Below, in pieces: positions 16,507-24,897 of a stretch of DNA of 35,967 bases (the first letter of the stretch is position 1; each line of letters opens with the position of its first letter). The notes under the pieces were generated by a model that saw nothing but the letters and a program-made list of their open reading frames with translations, searched no databases and was not told the DNA's origin. Both the position numbers and the translations under genes were made by a program. The DNA is from JAJRXG01 sp047634015 (GTDB taxonomy: Bacteria > Bacteroidota > Bacteroidia > Chitinophagales > Saprospiraceae): NCBI GenBank assembly GCA_047634015.1, contig JBLIDB010000015.1, forward strand, positions 1 to 35,967, written 5' to 3'.

Positions 16507-17832
16507 TTAAGATTTGGTGTACGTCAGTTTTAACCTTGCTGGGAATTGGGGATGATTTGGTCCATAAAGTACGGCTGTCGCTGGGTTATTTACTTTATTT
16601 GCTATTCTCAGATATAATATATCCCCTTCTCTTCCATTTAAAACGTCAATAAGATGTGTTGTAATATTCATCTCATATTTTATTTTATTCTTCTCGGTAT
16701 CTTCCTCCATAAAGCCTCCGAAGTGGCGTAAGTCCCCAACGAAACTTGTTGCGATAATTACATCCTCTATATCTATAAGCCCGAAATCCCCTTCTTTCTG
16801 AAGGAATAGGTTTTGTGCACTCGGATAAAGTAACGTATCTCTTCCCTCATCATCCACTAAGTAGAACTCTAATGATGCATGATTGATGAGGATGTTATCT
16901 AATTCTCGTAGACCACTAATATCAATACTGACATCGGTTCCAGATATTCCCTCTAGGTATAAGTAACTTGATTCGCTTACCGGAACATCTAATAATGTTT
17001 CAACAGGTGTTCCTGCATAATCATGCGTGATATGTGGAGTCAAAGGGCCCCCATTCAAGTAGTAAATATACTCTCTGAAATTCCCTTCAGCATCGTGATA
17101 ATATAAGGTGATGTAGCTTGTATTTCTTACTCCAAAAACACTATTCTCTGTTTCATCCGAAACACGAAATCCAGCAAATCTTTCTCTTATCAGTGTAGTT
17201 GATGTATGGGCAGCTGTATCAACAAACAAAGATCTTCCAAATCGATCATTCAAAGGAATGCGTATAATATCTTTGAGTTTTATAGTACTTGTATCAGAAA
17301 GGCCATCGGGAACAGTGACACTATCTATCCGACTCGGAATTACGCCAAAGACAGAGCCCAATAGGTCTGATTCAACTGGGAAAAACTGAGAAGAATTAAG
17401 CGTGTCGTCCACAATAGGACTAATAAGTTTATGGATACTAATATTATGCTCTGCTACAGAAGACCCATAAGATAGACTTGAATCAATTCTAATTGTAAAT
17501 ATGAGAGAGTCATATATTCCTCCCGCAAATTCCTGAGGGAAATTTGTCAGTAATGACGGAGAAAAATATATTTCAGATCTTAATTTTCCAAAATCAGGAT
17601 CATTCATTTCTCCAAGCACTATCGAGGCTAAAGTAGCTTGACCAAAAGAATAAGTCCTAATGGGTCCGCGATCTATAGTCTTGGCGATAAGCTCAATATC
17701 ATCTTTAAACTGAATCTCTAGATCTTCATCTTCTAATAGACCATAGCCTACTTCAGTGTCATCAGAACAAGACATAAACAGCAGCACGAAGCACGTGATA
17801 CTTAGCAGCTGAAAACTCGTATTTTTCTTCAA
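16507..17832 (-). CDS. DUF4270 lipoprotein
   Basis: Surface or outer-membrane-facing lipoprotein of unknown function, typical of Bacteroidota. The signal ends in FVLLFMSCSDD with the lipidated Cys at residue 22. The DUF4270 pattern follows: IELIAKTI, then SFGQATLASIVLGEMNDPDFGKLRSE and a DSLIFTIRIDSS strand, with beta-rich sequence to the end (LKLTYTKS). It is 441 residues long. It lies between the GT5-like gene (6-base gap) and glmS (9-base gap), an arrangement I recognise from other members of this phylum, which hints at a link with envelope glycan supply. That link is inferred from context only. Confidence 0.9.
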   Translation of the reverse strand: MKKNTSFQLLSITCFVLLFMSCSDDTEVGYGLLEDEDLEIQFKDDIELIAKTIDRGPIRTYSFGQATLASIVLGEMNDPDFGKLRSEIYFSPSLLTNFPQEFAGGIYDSLIFTIRIDSSLSYGSSVAEHNISIHKLISPIVDDTLNSSQFFPVESDLLGSVFGVIPSRIDSVTVPDGLSDTSTIKLKDIIRIPLNDRFGRSLFVDTAAHTSTTLIRERFAGFRVSDETENSVFGVRNTSYITLYYHDAEGNFREYIYYLNGGPLTPHITHDYAGTPVETLLDVPVSESSYLYLEGISGTDVSIDISGLRELDNILINHASLEFYLVDDEGRDTLLYPSAQNLFLQKEGDFGLIDIEDVIIATSFVGDLRHFGGFMEEDTEKNKIKYEMNITTHLIDVLNGREGDILYLRIANKVNNPATAVLYGPNHPQFPARLKLTYTKS

Positions 17833-17838
17833 ATGTGA

Positions 17839-18648
17839 TTATTCTTCTTCTATAAAGGAATTATAAAACTCAATATACTGCGCCAAGAACTCCTCATTGT
17901 CATGAGTTAACTTTGGTTTATCAGTAGCATCTACTGCATCTTGAACGCTTGGCGGTAATGATTCGCTTCCAACAATAATACCATCCGCATGTTTAATCGC
18001 TCCTTCATGGAGTGTTATTGCGTCACCATTGCGGTAATCTGCTAAGTCTGCTTCTTCTAAATCATTTATCATTGCTTTCGCAAAAAAATCAGTACTAAAA
18101 GTATCTGCATATGAATTAGAGCCCACAGAATAGATCATGGCCGCATCTTGAAAGATAGGGTCTGACTTATAAAGTTTTTGATGATACATCGGGACTAAAC
18201 TTGTCATCCAACCATTGCAATGAATGATATCCGGTGCCCAGCCAAATTTCTTGACAGTCTCCATTACTCCTTTGCAAAAAAATACCATTCTATCAGCATT
18301 ATCCTCAAATGGAGTTCCATCTTCATCATCAAAAATGTACTTACGCTTGAAGAATTCTTCATTATCTAGAAAATATACTTGCATTCTAGATCCTGGTAAT
18401 GAAGCGACCTTAATAATCAATGGAAAATCATCATCATCAACGATAATATTCATTCCAGATAATCTTACAACCTCATGTAATCTATGTCTCCTTTCATTAA
18501 TAACACCGTATCTCGGCATTAAGACACGAACTTCAAGTCCTTTATTATAGACGTGCGGTGCTAATTGATTAAGGATTCCGGAAATCTCCGTGAGTGCAGT
18601 ATATGGACTCATTTCTTGGGTAACGTACAACACTCTTTTCTTGCTCAT
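17839..18648 (-). CDS. Stand-alone starch/glycogen-synthase N-terminal domain protein
   Basis: Resembles the N-terminal half of GT5 glycogen/starch synthases: RVLYVTQEMSPY, GLEVRVLMPRYGVINERRHRLHEV, KYIFDDEDGTPFEDNADRMVFFCKGVM, APDIIHCNGWMTSLVPMY, and GSESLPP. The C-terminal GT-B nucleotide-sugar domain is absent at 269 residues. The family's KxGGL ADP-glucose motif is replaced by ALTEISGIL. It is therefore unlikely to be an active synthase by itself and may be regulatory or need a partner. I take the start at the ATG at 18648 (MSKKRV), about 26 bases after a TATCTTTG promoter element; the ATG at 18666 would leave almost no leader. It is first in the glmS block. Confidence 0.84.
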   Translation of the reverse strand: MSKKRVLYVTQEMSPYTALTEISGILNQLAPHVYNKGLEVRVLMPRYGVINERRHRLHEVVRLSGMNIIVDDDDFPLIIKVASLPGSRMQVYFLDNEEFFKRKYIFDDEDGTPFEDNADRMVFFCKGVMETVKKFGWAPDIIHCNGWMTSLVPMYHQKLYKSDPIFQDAAMIYSVGSNSYADTFSTDFFAKAMINDLEEADLADYRNGDAITLHEGAIKHADGIIVGSESLPPSVQDAVDATDKPKLTHDNEEFLAQYIEFYNSFIEEE

Positions 18649-18674
18649 AATGATAGCTTTCTCCAATAGGGCTG

Positions 18675-18682
18675 CAAAGATA
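18675..18682 (-). promoter_or_regulatory. -7 promoter element of the GT5-DUF4270-glmS block
   Basis: The minus strand reads TATCTTTG, a full match to TAnnTTTG. It lies 26 bases before the ATG at 18648. No clear -33 element is visible. Confidence 0.45.
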
Positions 18683-18755
18683 ATACTTTTTAGCTTTTTA
18701 AATCACTTGTTTAGAATAGCTAACTCATTGCAAATGAATGCATTAGTTATATTAA

Positions 18756-18763
18756 TATATTTG
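18756..18763 (+). promoter_or_regulatory. -7 promoter element of cvpA
   Basis: TATATTTG matches TAnnTTTG. It would give a leader of roughly 85 bases before the ATG at 18854 and lies inside the longer open frame, supporting the internal start. The -33 position is unconvincing. Confidence 0.35.
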
Positions 18764-18853
18764 TCCCATGTCTACGGATTTGATCAGATCGTCTTATACC
18801 CAAGCTTATTAATAGAGATTAAAATTATCTTCGGGCCTTTAAACATCACCCTT

Positions 18854-19396
18854 ATGATTCTTGATCTAATAGCTGCTCTTATAATTACATATGGTTTTTA
18901 CCGTGGCTACAGCAATGGCCTCATTAATACTGTGGTGGATACTTTAAGTATTCTAGTTGCACTTGTTGTCGCACTTAAATTCTCTCCCATATTGATCGAC
19001 TACCTTCAAGATGCCGTCAATTTGAATCCAGCATTTGAATTCATTCTAGGTTTCTTAATTGTCTTTTTTGTTGTAATGCTGTTGCTCAGATTTATCGGAG
19101 ATAAGATGGAAGATCTGCTAAAAGCAATCAAGCTTAATTTTATTAATCAAATAGCTGGTGGTGTATTATTAGGATTCGTGTTTTCTTTCTGCATAGGGTT
19201 ACTCCTTGTCTTACTTACCAACTTAAAGGTAATAAATGAGGGCTTCGCTTCTGAGTCAACGCTTTATGACTATCTTATTAAGATTAGTGAAGAGAGCGAC
19301 TGGGTTTTTGAAGGTTTCAAAAACTTATTCTCCGAATTTTGGACTAAGTTTATCACTACTATGGAGTCTGTTAAAGAAAATCTATCAGACAATTAA
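18854..19396 (+). CDS. cvpA: CvpA-family membrane protein
   Basis: Inner-membrane protein of the CvpA / colicin V production family. Four hydrophobic segments are visible, and the N-terminus MILDLIAALIITYGFYRGYSNGLI matches the family's first helix and Y/F-RG turn. FILGFLIVFFVVMLLLRFIG and NQIAGGVLLGFVFSFCIGLLLVLL are the later helices. I chose the ATG at 18854 (180 aa, normal length). The open frame extends back to 18590, but that part overlaps the GT5-like gene on the other strand and reads as low-complexity hydrophobic sequence. CvpA proteins are linked to envelope integrity; the precise activity is unknown. Confidence 0.84.
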   Translation: MILDLIAALIITYGFYRGYSNGLINTVVDTLSILVALVVALKFSPILIDYLQDAVNLNPAFEFILGFLIVFFVVMLLLRFIGDKMEDLLKAIKLNFINQIAGGVLLGFVFSFCIGLLLVLLTNLKVINEGFASESTLYDYLIKISEESDWVFEGFKNLFSEFWTKFITTMESVKENLSDN

Positions 19397-19406
19397 AAAA
19401 GAAAAA

Positions 19407-19475
19407 GAACCTCTAAGACTAAATTCGAATTAAAATGATAGTTTTTTCATACACCAATTGTCGCCTTAGAGGTTC
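19407..19475. repeat. 11-bp perfect inverted repeat at a convergent gene junction
   Basis: GAACCTCTAAG at 19407-19417 and CTTAGAGGTTC at 19465-19475 are perfect arms with a 47-base spacer. The left arm starts 10 bases after the cvpA stop; the right arm lies inside the end of the convergent gene's coding sequence. It could act as a loose bidirectional terminator or a transcript-stabilising stem. The long loop keeps confidence low. Confidence 0.4.
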
Positions 19476-20025
19476 GATTTGTTGATCTGAACCTCAGCTC
19501 AACATCTTTAAAACGACTATAGACTATTGTTCGCTGCCTTCTTATGGCAATTCGATTCTTATCATGACCACTTATTGAAAACTTTCCATGAGAAGTGTCT
19601 TCGAATTGATTCTTAGTCTCTTTATTCAAACTTGAGTAGCCTACTTCATTTCCAAACGAATTGACGTATAGGACCAAGTCTTCCTTATCCGCTCTCTTCA
19701 TCAATGCTTGTCGACACTCCCGAGGTGCCTTATAACCCATCGTTTCTATATAGCTTTCTTCTTCTGAAGAATTTCCAAATAATTTGGCCTTAGCCAAACT
19801 TTCCCTAAGGGTTCGCTTATGACTTCTTCCAGAAGAAAAATAATCAGGAATAGACAAATATCTCTGTAGTACATCTCCGTTAGGATTGATATCTACTAAT
19901 TCTGCAAAACCATTTATAAGAATGATTTCTGTAATTACTTCCTCATTTGCTCGCAAATTGGAGCTATACGAGAAGCATAAAAGACTCAACAAAAAAAAGG
20001 CAAAAGAATTATTAAATACATTCAT
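19447..20025 (-). CDS. Secreted protein of unknown function
   Basis: I do not recognise this 192-residue protein. It starts with a clear signal peptide (MNVFNNSFAFFLLSLLCFSYSSNLRA). The mature part is polar and mixed-charge, with SIPDYFSSGRSHKRTLRESLAKAKLFG and DKEDLVLYVNSFGNEVGY, no repeats, and a single cysteine (ECRQ). There is no C-terminal sorting domain, so a periplasmic place is likely. A 7-base inverted repeat (GTTCATT/AATGAAC) lies just ahead of its start. It sits between convergent cvpA and a decayed surface gene. Confidence 0.65.
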   Translation of the reverse strand: MNVFNNSFAFFLLSLLCFSYSSNLRANEEVITEIILINGFAELVDINPNGDVLQRYLSIPDYFSSGRSHKRTLRESLAKAKLFGNSSEEESYIETMGYKAPRECRQALMKRADKEDLVLYVNSFGNEVGYSSLNKETKNQFEDTSHGKFSISGHDKNRIAIRRQRTIVYSRFKDVELRFRSTNRTSKATIGV

Positions 20026-20029
20026 AGCA

Positions 20030-20050
20030 GTTCATTTAGTTTGAATGAAC
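20030..20050 (-). promoter_or_regulatory. Small palindrome at the start of the unknown secreted gene
   Basis: GTTCATT (20030-20036) and AATGAAC (20044-20050) are perfect 7-base arms around seven bases. The nearer arm lies 4 bases before the ATG at 20025, so a stem here would cover the ribosome binding region. Confidence 0.3.
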
Positions 20051-20148
20051 AATTGTTAGGATTATGTCTGTCGCCTTTGATTTCTCTTAGGGGCGCACTC
20101 CGAAGATAGGTTGGATGGGATAATTAATCAACTCTTAAAGTCAAAATT

Positions 20149-20206
20149 GGTGGTTATTAACACTTAAAACGCTATAAGGTGGTTATTAACACTTAAAACG
20201 CTATAA
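20149..20206. repeat. Perfect 29-bp tandem duplication
   Basis: Two identical head-to-tail copies lie at 20149-20177 and 20178-20206 (unit begins GGTGGTTATTAACACTTAAA and ends ACGCTATAA). The core AAAACGCTAT appears again at 20224-20233. The repeat lies 53 bases beyond the stop of the decayed surface gene. There are no spacers, so it is not a CRISPR array. A replication-slippage duplication or a scar is the simplest reading. Confidence 0.85.
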
Positions 20207-20259
20207 TCAATGGTAAAACATCGAAAACGCTATCGTGGTTTGCACTAGTATATGGCAGA

Positions 20260-22065
20260 TTAGCGCTCTACATCTGTAAAGGTTCCATTGTTCTGAAGCC
20301 ATAAAGCTTGATCATGAACGTTCACATCACCACTTAAATCGTAATCTTGGAAATAGTATCCTGAGTGTTTTCCGTTATCTGCGGTCCATCTTGCAAAATC
20401 TTTAGAATTAATATCTCGAGATGATTCTGGGCCGGTTGTCTGGTCACCATTGCCCGCAAACATGGCAAATATCCCAGGCAGTACTTCCTTTTGACCACTT
20501 CCTAACAATCTCGTATACGATTGATTGGCTTTAAAATCATATTGAAGGACACCATCTACCACCGGAACTGGATTAGGAGTCATTACAGGAAGGTGATTAC
20601 GCTGTTCTATAATAAGATAATATTCAGTCTCAGAATATTCACAGTAATCAAAATATTCTATGAAAATAATTTCTCCAATTGATTTTAGGAGCGCGGCTTT
20701 TTGACAAATATTTAGTAGATACCGCTTCTGTGGTTCGGAGACTTACCAAAACCCAATCGACAATATCGGAATCGTAGGAATACTTTTCACCGATTCCATT
20801 CTCACCAAAGTTTTATCCTTCAAATCCATCATAATTCCATGGTTCCGTGAAATACGGTTGTCCCGCATTTGTGGCTTGTCAGAGAAGTGTTTTTGGTTTT
20901 TCTCTTGGTAAGTAACCAAAGTCATTTATTCTTGTGCTCATGGTACTGGTGTAACTGCTGATTCCTCCATTATGCATAGCCCCTTCTAAGTATACGGAAG
21001 CATGAACTTCTACACATATTCTATTCTGGCATACAAGCGAACTTCCCTCAGGAATACATGGATCTAAAGGGTCTTCATTTGCACCATCAGCATACCCGTC
21101 TCGGTCAGTATCCGCTATTCCGAAGGTCAATGCACTATATTGATTCGGAATAAATGGCCTCGAAGTAACCGTTCCTGTCCCTAAAAAAGATAACACCTCA
21201 GTTCTTCCGAGATTTACCCATTTATCACCATCCCAAGCGACCACAACCAGATTATCTATATTATCAGTAAGCTCATTCACCTCACTAAAGCTCGTCCAAT
21301 AAAGAGTTACTCTCGTGGCTTGAGCCCCTTTTAATTTCCAATACTCCCGATCTTGGACTTTTTGGAGATTATAACCTTTCACAAGTGCTGGAAATTGTCC
21401 GCCTTGGACCCATTCTAAAAAGCCTAATTCCAGAGAAGAATATTTTACGGAGAAAAAATCAAAAGATTGTTCTGCCTTGATTTTTATAAGCTGATAAGTG
21501 ATCTCCGTCGCCCGTAGGAAACACAAAAGTCCCTTTTCCTTGTTTCGCAATTGTGCAATTGACATGTCTTGAATTCGAAGAACGCTTATAAGTTGCTTCT
21601 TCATAAAATGTGACACGATGGGATTCTGTAGATCTATCTGTATTGAGAATCCCATTTTTGAAAGTGAGATTAGATTTAATCCGAATATGGTGCTTGATAT
21701 CAACACCTGAAGTATTGTCTACTTCAAGGTTATTAAATTCCGTTCCACCATTTCCCGTTATGAGTGTTTCTTGATTTCCACAAGTCTTTATGTATTCCTT
21801 ACCAAAACCATCTCCGAAATAACCATCATTCGTTATATCACCAAAGAAATAGAGGTTTCCATCATTTACATGCTGACCCTCTCTTAGGTTCGTGTAGTTT
21901 CCATAGATAGCTTTGACGCCAAGGTCATCTACGTAAGCTTTTCCCGTTATAGTGGCCGCCCATCATTGGTCTGGACATTGTCCTTTCAAAGCCAACACAG
22001 CAGCTACACTGATTGTTAAAAGCAATAACTTGGTTCGTATGGATTCCAAGAAGGTCAAGGTTCAT
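20260..22065 (-). pseudogene. Decayed cell-surface protein gene of about 600 codons
   Basis: One protein can be followed across several frames. The signal peptide is LESIRTKLLLLTISVAAVLAL, one base out of frame with the ATG at 22063-22065. An in-frame TGA follows at 21963-21965, then a beta-rich passenger (YVDDLGVKAIYGNYTN, CGNQETLITGNGGTEFNNLE). A one-base insertion in an A-run at 21481-21485 shifts frame to DFFSVKYSSLELG and DTDRDGYADGANEDPLDPC. In-frame TGA (20879-20881) and TAA (20813-20815) interrupt the conserved part, and a third shift near 20701-20715 leads to the final segment RNHLPVMTP...YDF...SGDVNVHDQALWLQNNG. That end is a Bacteroidota surface-protein module: a YDF/dockerin-like Asp-rich tail. 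At least three shifts and three stops show genuine decay. Confidence 0.85.
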
Positions 22066-22254
22066 TAGAAGCTCTGGTTCGCCCTTAACCTGCACAAAAT
22101 GCGCCAATTACACATAGTGCTTTACTATGATCTGTTAGGGAATGCTTGTTGATGAACATAGACCAAAGCTTCTTGTTATCAAAAGAATGCTGGAATCTTT
22201 TCTTTTACCCTAATTTTATAGCATTATTTGCTACAAGGGAGTAAATTGTATTTT

Positions 22255-22941
22255 ATGACGTCATCTGTAGGGTACCTTGAAAATATTGATGCTCAGGGAA
22301 TTTTTTGTCCTGATAAAATCGATAATCGATCTCAAGATCATAACGTTTTCAAGAAGAACGATTACATATTTAAACAAGACGAAGCTTCTGATAAACTCTA
22401 CTTGATCACGAAGGGTAGGATTAAGATAGGCACGAAGAACCATGACTCTCGAACGGTAACCAAGGCGATCTTGGGTATTGGTGAAATATTTGGTGAAAAG
22501 GCCATATTAGGAGAAGAAAAACGTAGGGATTTCGCACAAGCGATTGAAGAAACCGAATTATGCTCTATGTCAAGAGAAGAAATGAAATCTCTCTTTATTG
22601 AGCATAATAAACTCTATTACTATCTTATGAAGCTTATTGGGAATCGAGCTGTGGAGATGGAGAAACGGTTAGAGTCCCTGGTTTTTAAAGATAGTAGAAG
22701 TCGGATTATTGAATTTTTGTTGGATCTGGTTGAGAAGAAAGGACAACGCGTAGGGTATGAATGGGTAGTCAGAAAATTTATAACCCACCAAGAAATCGCA
22801 AATCTTACTGCCACTTCGCGCCAAACTGTAACTTCCGTCCTTAATGAATTAAAGGGAGAGAATATACTAACCTTTGATCGCAAAAGGCTCTTGATTAGAG
22901 ACCTCGAAAAACTTCAAAAAGAACTCGAGGTTATATCTTAG
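22255..22941 (+). CDS. Crp/Fnr-family transcriptional regulator
   Basis: DNA-binding regulator with an N-terminal cyclic-nucleotide-binding-like beta-roll (residues about 25-120; QDEASDKLYLITKGRIKIG and GIGEIFGEKAILGEE) and a C-terminal winged helix. Its recognition region is THQEIANLTATSRQTVTSVLNEL. I start it at the ATG at 22255 (228 aa), which has AAGGGAG about 13 bases upstream; the open frame reaches back to a TTG at 22228. There is no N-terminal cysteine cluster, so it is not Fnr-like oxygen sensing. It ends four bases before pyrD. Its ligand and regulon are unknown; linkage to pyrD may be only positional. Confidence 0.88.
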   Translation: MTSSVGYLENIDAQGIFCPDKIDNRSQDHNVFKKNDYIFKQDEASDKLYLITKGRIKIGTKNHDSRTVTKAILGIGEIFGEKAILGEEKRRDFAQAIEETELCSMSREEMKSLFIEHNKLYYYLMKLIGNRAVEMEKRLESLVFKDSRSRIIEFLLDLVEKKGQRVGYEWVVRKFITHQEIANLTATSRQTVTSVLNELKGENILTFDRKRLLIRDLEKLQKELEVIS

Positions 22942-22945
22942 CACT

Positions 22946-23974
22946 ATGTATTCACTCTTGAAAATAATTCTCTTTCGGTTTTCCCCAGAAAGAGCACACC
23001 ACCTAACCACACGTTTAACAAATTTTATTTCTGAAATCCCTATAATTAATGGGCTTTTCAAAAGCTTCTACAAATTCGAAGATAGTAGACTTGAAAAAGA
23101 ACTCTGGGGGCTGAAATTTAAAAACCCAGTAGGCTTAGCAGCAGGGTTTGATAAAGATGGCAAGTATATCAAGGCCATGAGTTCTCTCGGATTTGGATTT
23201 ATAGAAGTAGGTACGGTTACCCCAAGGCCACAAACTGGTAATCCGAAACCTCGACTCTTCAGACTAGTGGAAGACGAAGCGGTAATCAACCGAATGGGGT
23301 TCAATAATGAGGGTGTAGACTTCTTAGTCAATCAACTCAAAAAACTACAAAAGAGCGGTCTAATAATAGGTGGAAACATAGGGAAAAATAAAGATACTCT
23401 TAACGAAGATGCCTATAAGGATTACTTAATTTGTTTTGAGAAACTATATCCTTATGTTGACTATTTCGTAGTGAATATTAGTTCTCCTAATACCCCTGGT
23501 CTGCGCTCACTCCAAGAGAAAGAACCTTTGCGAAAGATTTTATCCGCACTAGTGAATAGAAGAAAGCAAGAAAAAACTCAACGCCCAATCTTATTGAAAA
23601 TAGCCCCTGACCTGACGGAAGGGCAGCTCGATGATGTGATAGAAATAGTTGAAGAGCAAGGAATCGAAGGAATTATAGCCACAAATACTACTATAAGAAG
23701 ATCTCCACTTACAAGTGATGCAGCCCTAGTAGAAAAAATCGGTAATGGTGGCCTTAGTGGGAGACCCGTTCAAGAATTATCGACAGAAATTTTGAAAAGC
23801 GTTCATTCAAAAACTTCATTACCATTAATTGGCGTGGGTGGAATAGATTCTGGTAAAGCTGCAATAGACAAAATTCAAGCTGGAGCAAGTCTTATACAAG
23901 TCTATTCTGGTCTGATCTATAAGGGGCCGAGCTTGGTAAAGTCAATAAAAAAAGAAATAGTTCAACGCTCTTGA
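22946..23974 (+). CDS. pyrD: Dihydroorotate dehydrogenase (quinone), class 2
   Basis: Membrane-associated FMN enzyme of pyrimidine synthesis; oxidises dihydroorotate to orotate and passes electrons to quinone. Class 2 features are the N-terminal amphipathic extension (FRFSPERAHHLTTRL), AAGFDKDGKYIKAM, EVGTVTPRPQTGNPKPRLFR, INRMGFNNEG, and the catalytic-serine loop NISSPNTPGLR. ATNTTIRR, GGLSGRPV and the FMN phosphate loop GVGGIDSG complete the fold. Length 342 is normal. It follows the Crp-like gene with a four-base gap and is convergent with the next gene. Confidence 0.97.
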   Translation: MYSLLKIILFRFSPERAHHLTTRLTNFISEIPIINGLFKSFYKFEDSRLEKELWGLKFKNPVGLAAGFDKDGKYIKAMSSLGFGFIEVGTVTPRPQTGNPKPRLFRLVEDEAVINRMGFNNEGVDFLVNQLKKLQKSGLIIGGNIGKNKDTLNEDAYKDYLICFEKLYPYVDYFVVNISSPNTPGLRSLQEKEPLRKILSALVNRRKQEKTQRPILLKIAPDLTEGQLDDVIEIVEEQGIEGIIATNTTIRRSPLTSDAALVEKIGNGGLSGRPVQELSTEILKSVHSKTSLPLIGVGGIDSGKAAIDKIQAGASLIQVYSGLIYKGPSLVKSIKKEIVQRS

Positions 23975-23981
23975 TAAAACT

Positions 23982-24869
23982 TTATTTAAGTATCTCAATG
24001 ATATCCCGATAAAATTTGTCCACCTTTTTATACGGATCTCCTTCACCAAGTGTTTCTATAGGTAAGTATCCTTTATATTCAGAATTGAGGATGATCCGTT
24101 TTATTTTCTCAAGGTCCACTTCTCTTCTCTCGCCATTGACAAATACATTTTCCTTCAGTTGCCAACTTATAGCATACTGTATTGTCTCCTCAATATCCTT
24201 ATACGGATCGGCAGTCCTATATGAGCCAATGTCAAGCATCAAACCCACCCACTCATGATCTATCATCTCCATAATTCTATGGACATCTTTCGCTGTTTTT
24301 AGAAAACTGTTATGATTTTGGACTTCGATCATAACTCCGTGTTGCTTTCCAAAATCAGCGCATTCTCTTATGGCATCTGACACCCAACCCGCCATTTCAT
24401 CCCATGAATGATTGGGTGAAGTTTCACTTCCTTGGAATACTCTGATAGCTGGAGCTCCAAGCTTCTGAGCAACCAAGATCCATTTTTTGGTGAGTTCTAT
24501 GGTCTGTTTCCGCACTTCAGCATCAGGATTGCAAAAGTCATTTTTCACTCCTGTACCACAAATATCTAATCCAAGTTTAAATGCCCTTTTCTTAACACTA
24601 TAAATATACTCGTCAGATGGGGGCTCGGGATAGCCTTTGAAATAATAACCTGTTAGGTCCACACCATCGAATCCTAGATCAGAACTATAATCCAAAAGTC
24701 CAAAAATGTCGATACTATCTGCACTTAGTAGCTTATTAAAAGAAAAAGCATTTAAACCAACTTTATTCTTTAAAGCTATGTTTTGACCTGAGTGGATCAC
24801 CTGACCAGTAGCATTATTACGGCACAGTAATAACATCCCAAAAAGAAAAATAATTACAAGGTATCTCAT
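23982..24869 (-). CDS. Exported sugar phosphate isomerase/epimerase-like TIM-barrel protein
   Basis: Belongs to the AP-endonuclease-2/xylose-isomerase-like TIM-barrel group. A signal peptide covers about residues 1-22 (MRYLVIIFLFGMLLLC...), so it acts outside the cytoplasm. Metal-site candidates are E in MIEVQNHNSF, D in GLMLDIGSYR, the histidine in that first motif, and the late glutamate in YLPIETLGEGDPY. GFDGVDLTGYYFKG is the usual first-strand turn. It is 295 residues long. It lies 28 bases after the SOD gene on the same strand. Substrate is unknown; many relatives are lost-function or inositol/keto-sugar enzymes. Confidence 0.85.
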   Translation of the reverse strand: MRYLVIIFLFGMLLLCRNNATGQVIHSGQNIALKNKVGLNAFSFNKLLSADSIDIFGLLDYSSDLGFDGVDLTGYYFKGYPEPPSDEYIYSVKKRAFKLGLDICGTGVKNDFCNPDAEVRKQTIELTKKWILVAQKLGAPAIRVFQGSETSPNHSWDEMAGWVSDAIRECADFGKQHGVMIEVQNHNSFLKTAKDVHRIMEMIDHEWVGLMLDIGSYRTADPYKDIEETIQYAISWQLKENVFVNGERREVDLEKIKRIILNSEYKGYLPIETLGEGDPYKKVDKFYRDIIEILK

Positions 24870-24897
24870 TCGATTTTTTGAATGATTGTCGGAGTAT

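Noticed and set aside
16498..16510. glmS ribozyme or riboswitch ahead of glmS
   Set aside because: Only nine bases separate the previous stop from the glmS start, so no leader structure fits.
18590..18853. N-terminal extension of cvpA
   Set aside because: It overlaps the GT5-like gene, begins without a ribosome binding site, and the family start is at 18854.
20149..20206. 29-bp repeat as a CRISPR array
   Set aside because: The copies are directly adjacent with no spacers, there are only two, and no cas gene is in the window.
20813..21965. In-frame TGA codons as selenocysteine in the decayed surface gene
   Set aside because: A TAA stop and three frame changes occur in the same gene, residues near the TGAs are not redox motifs, and no SECIS-like hairpin is evident.
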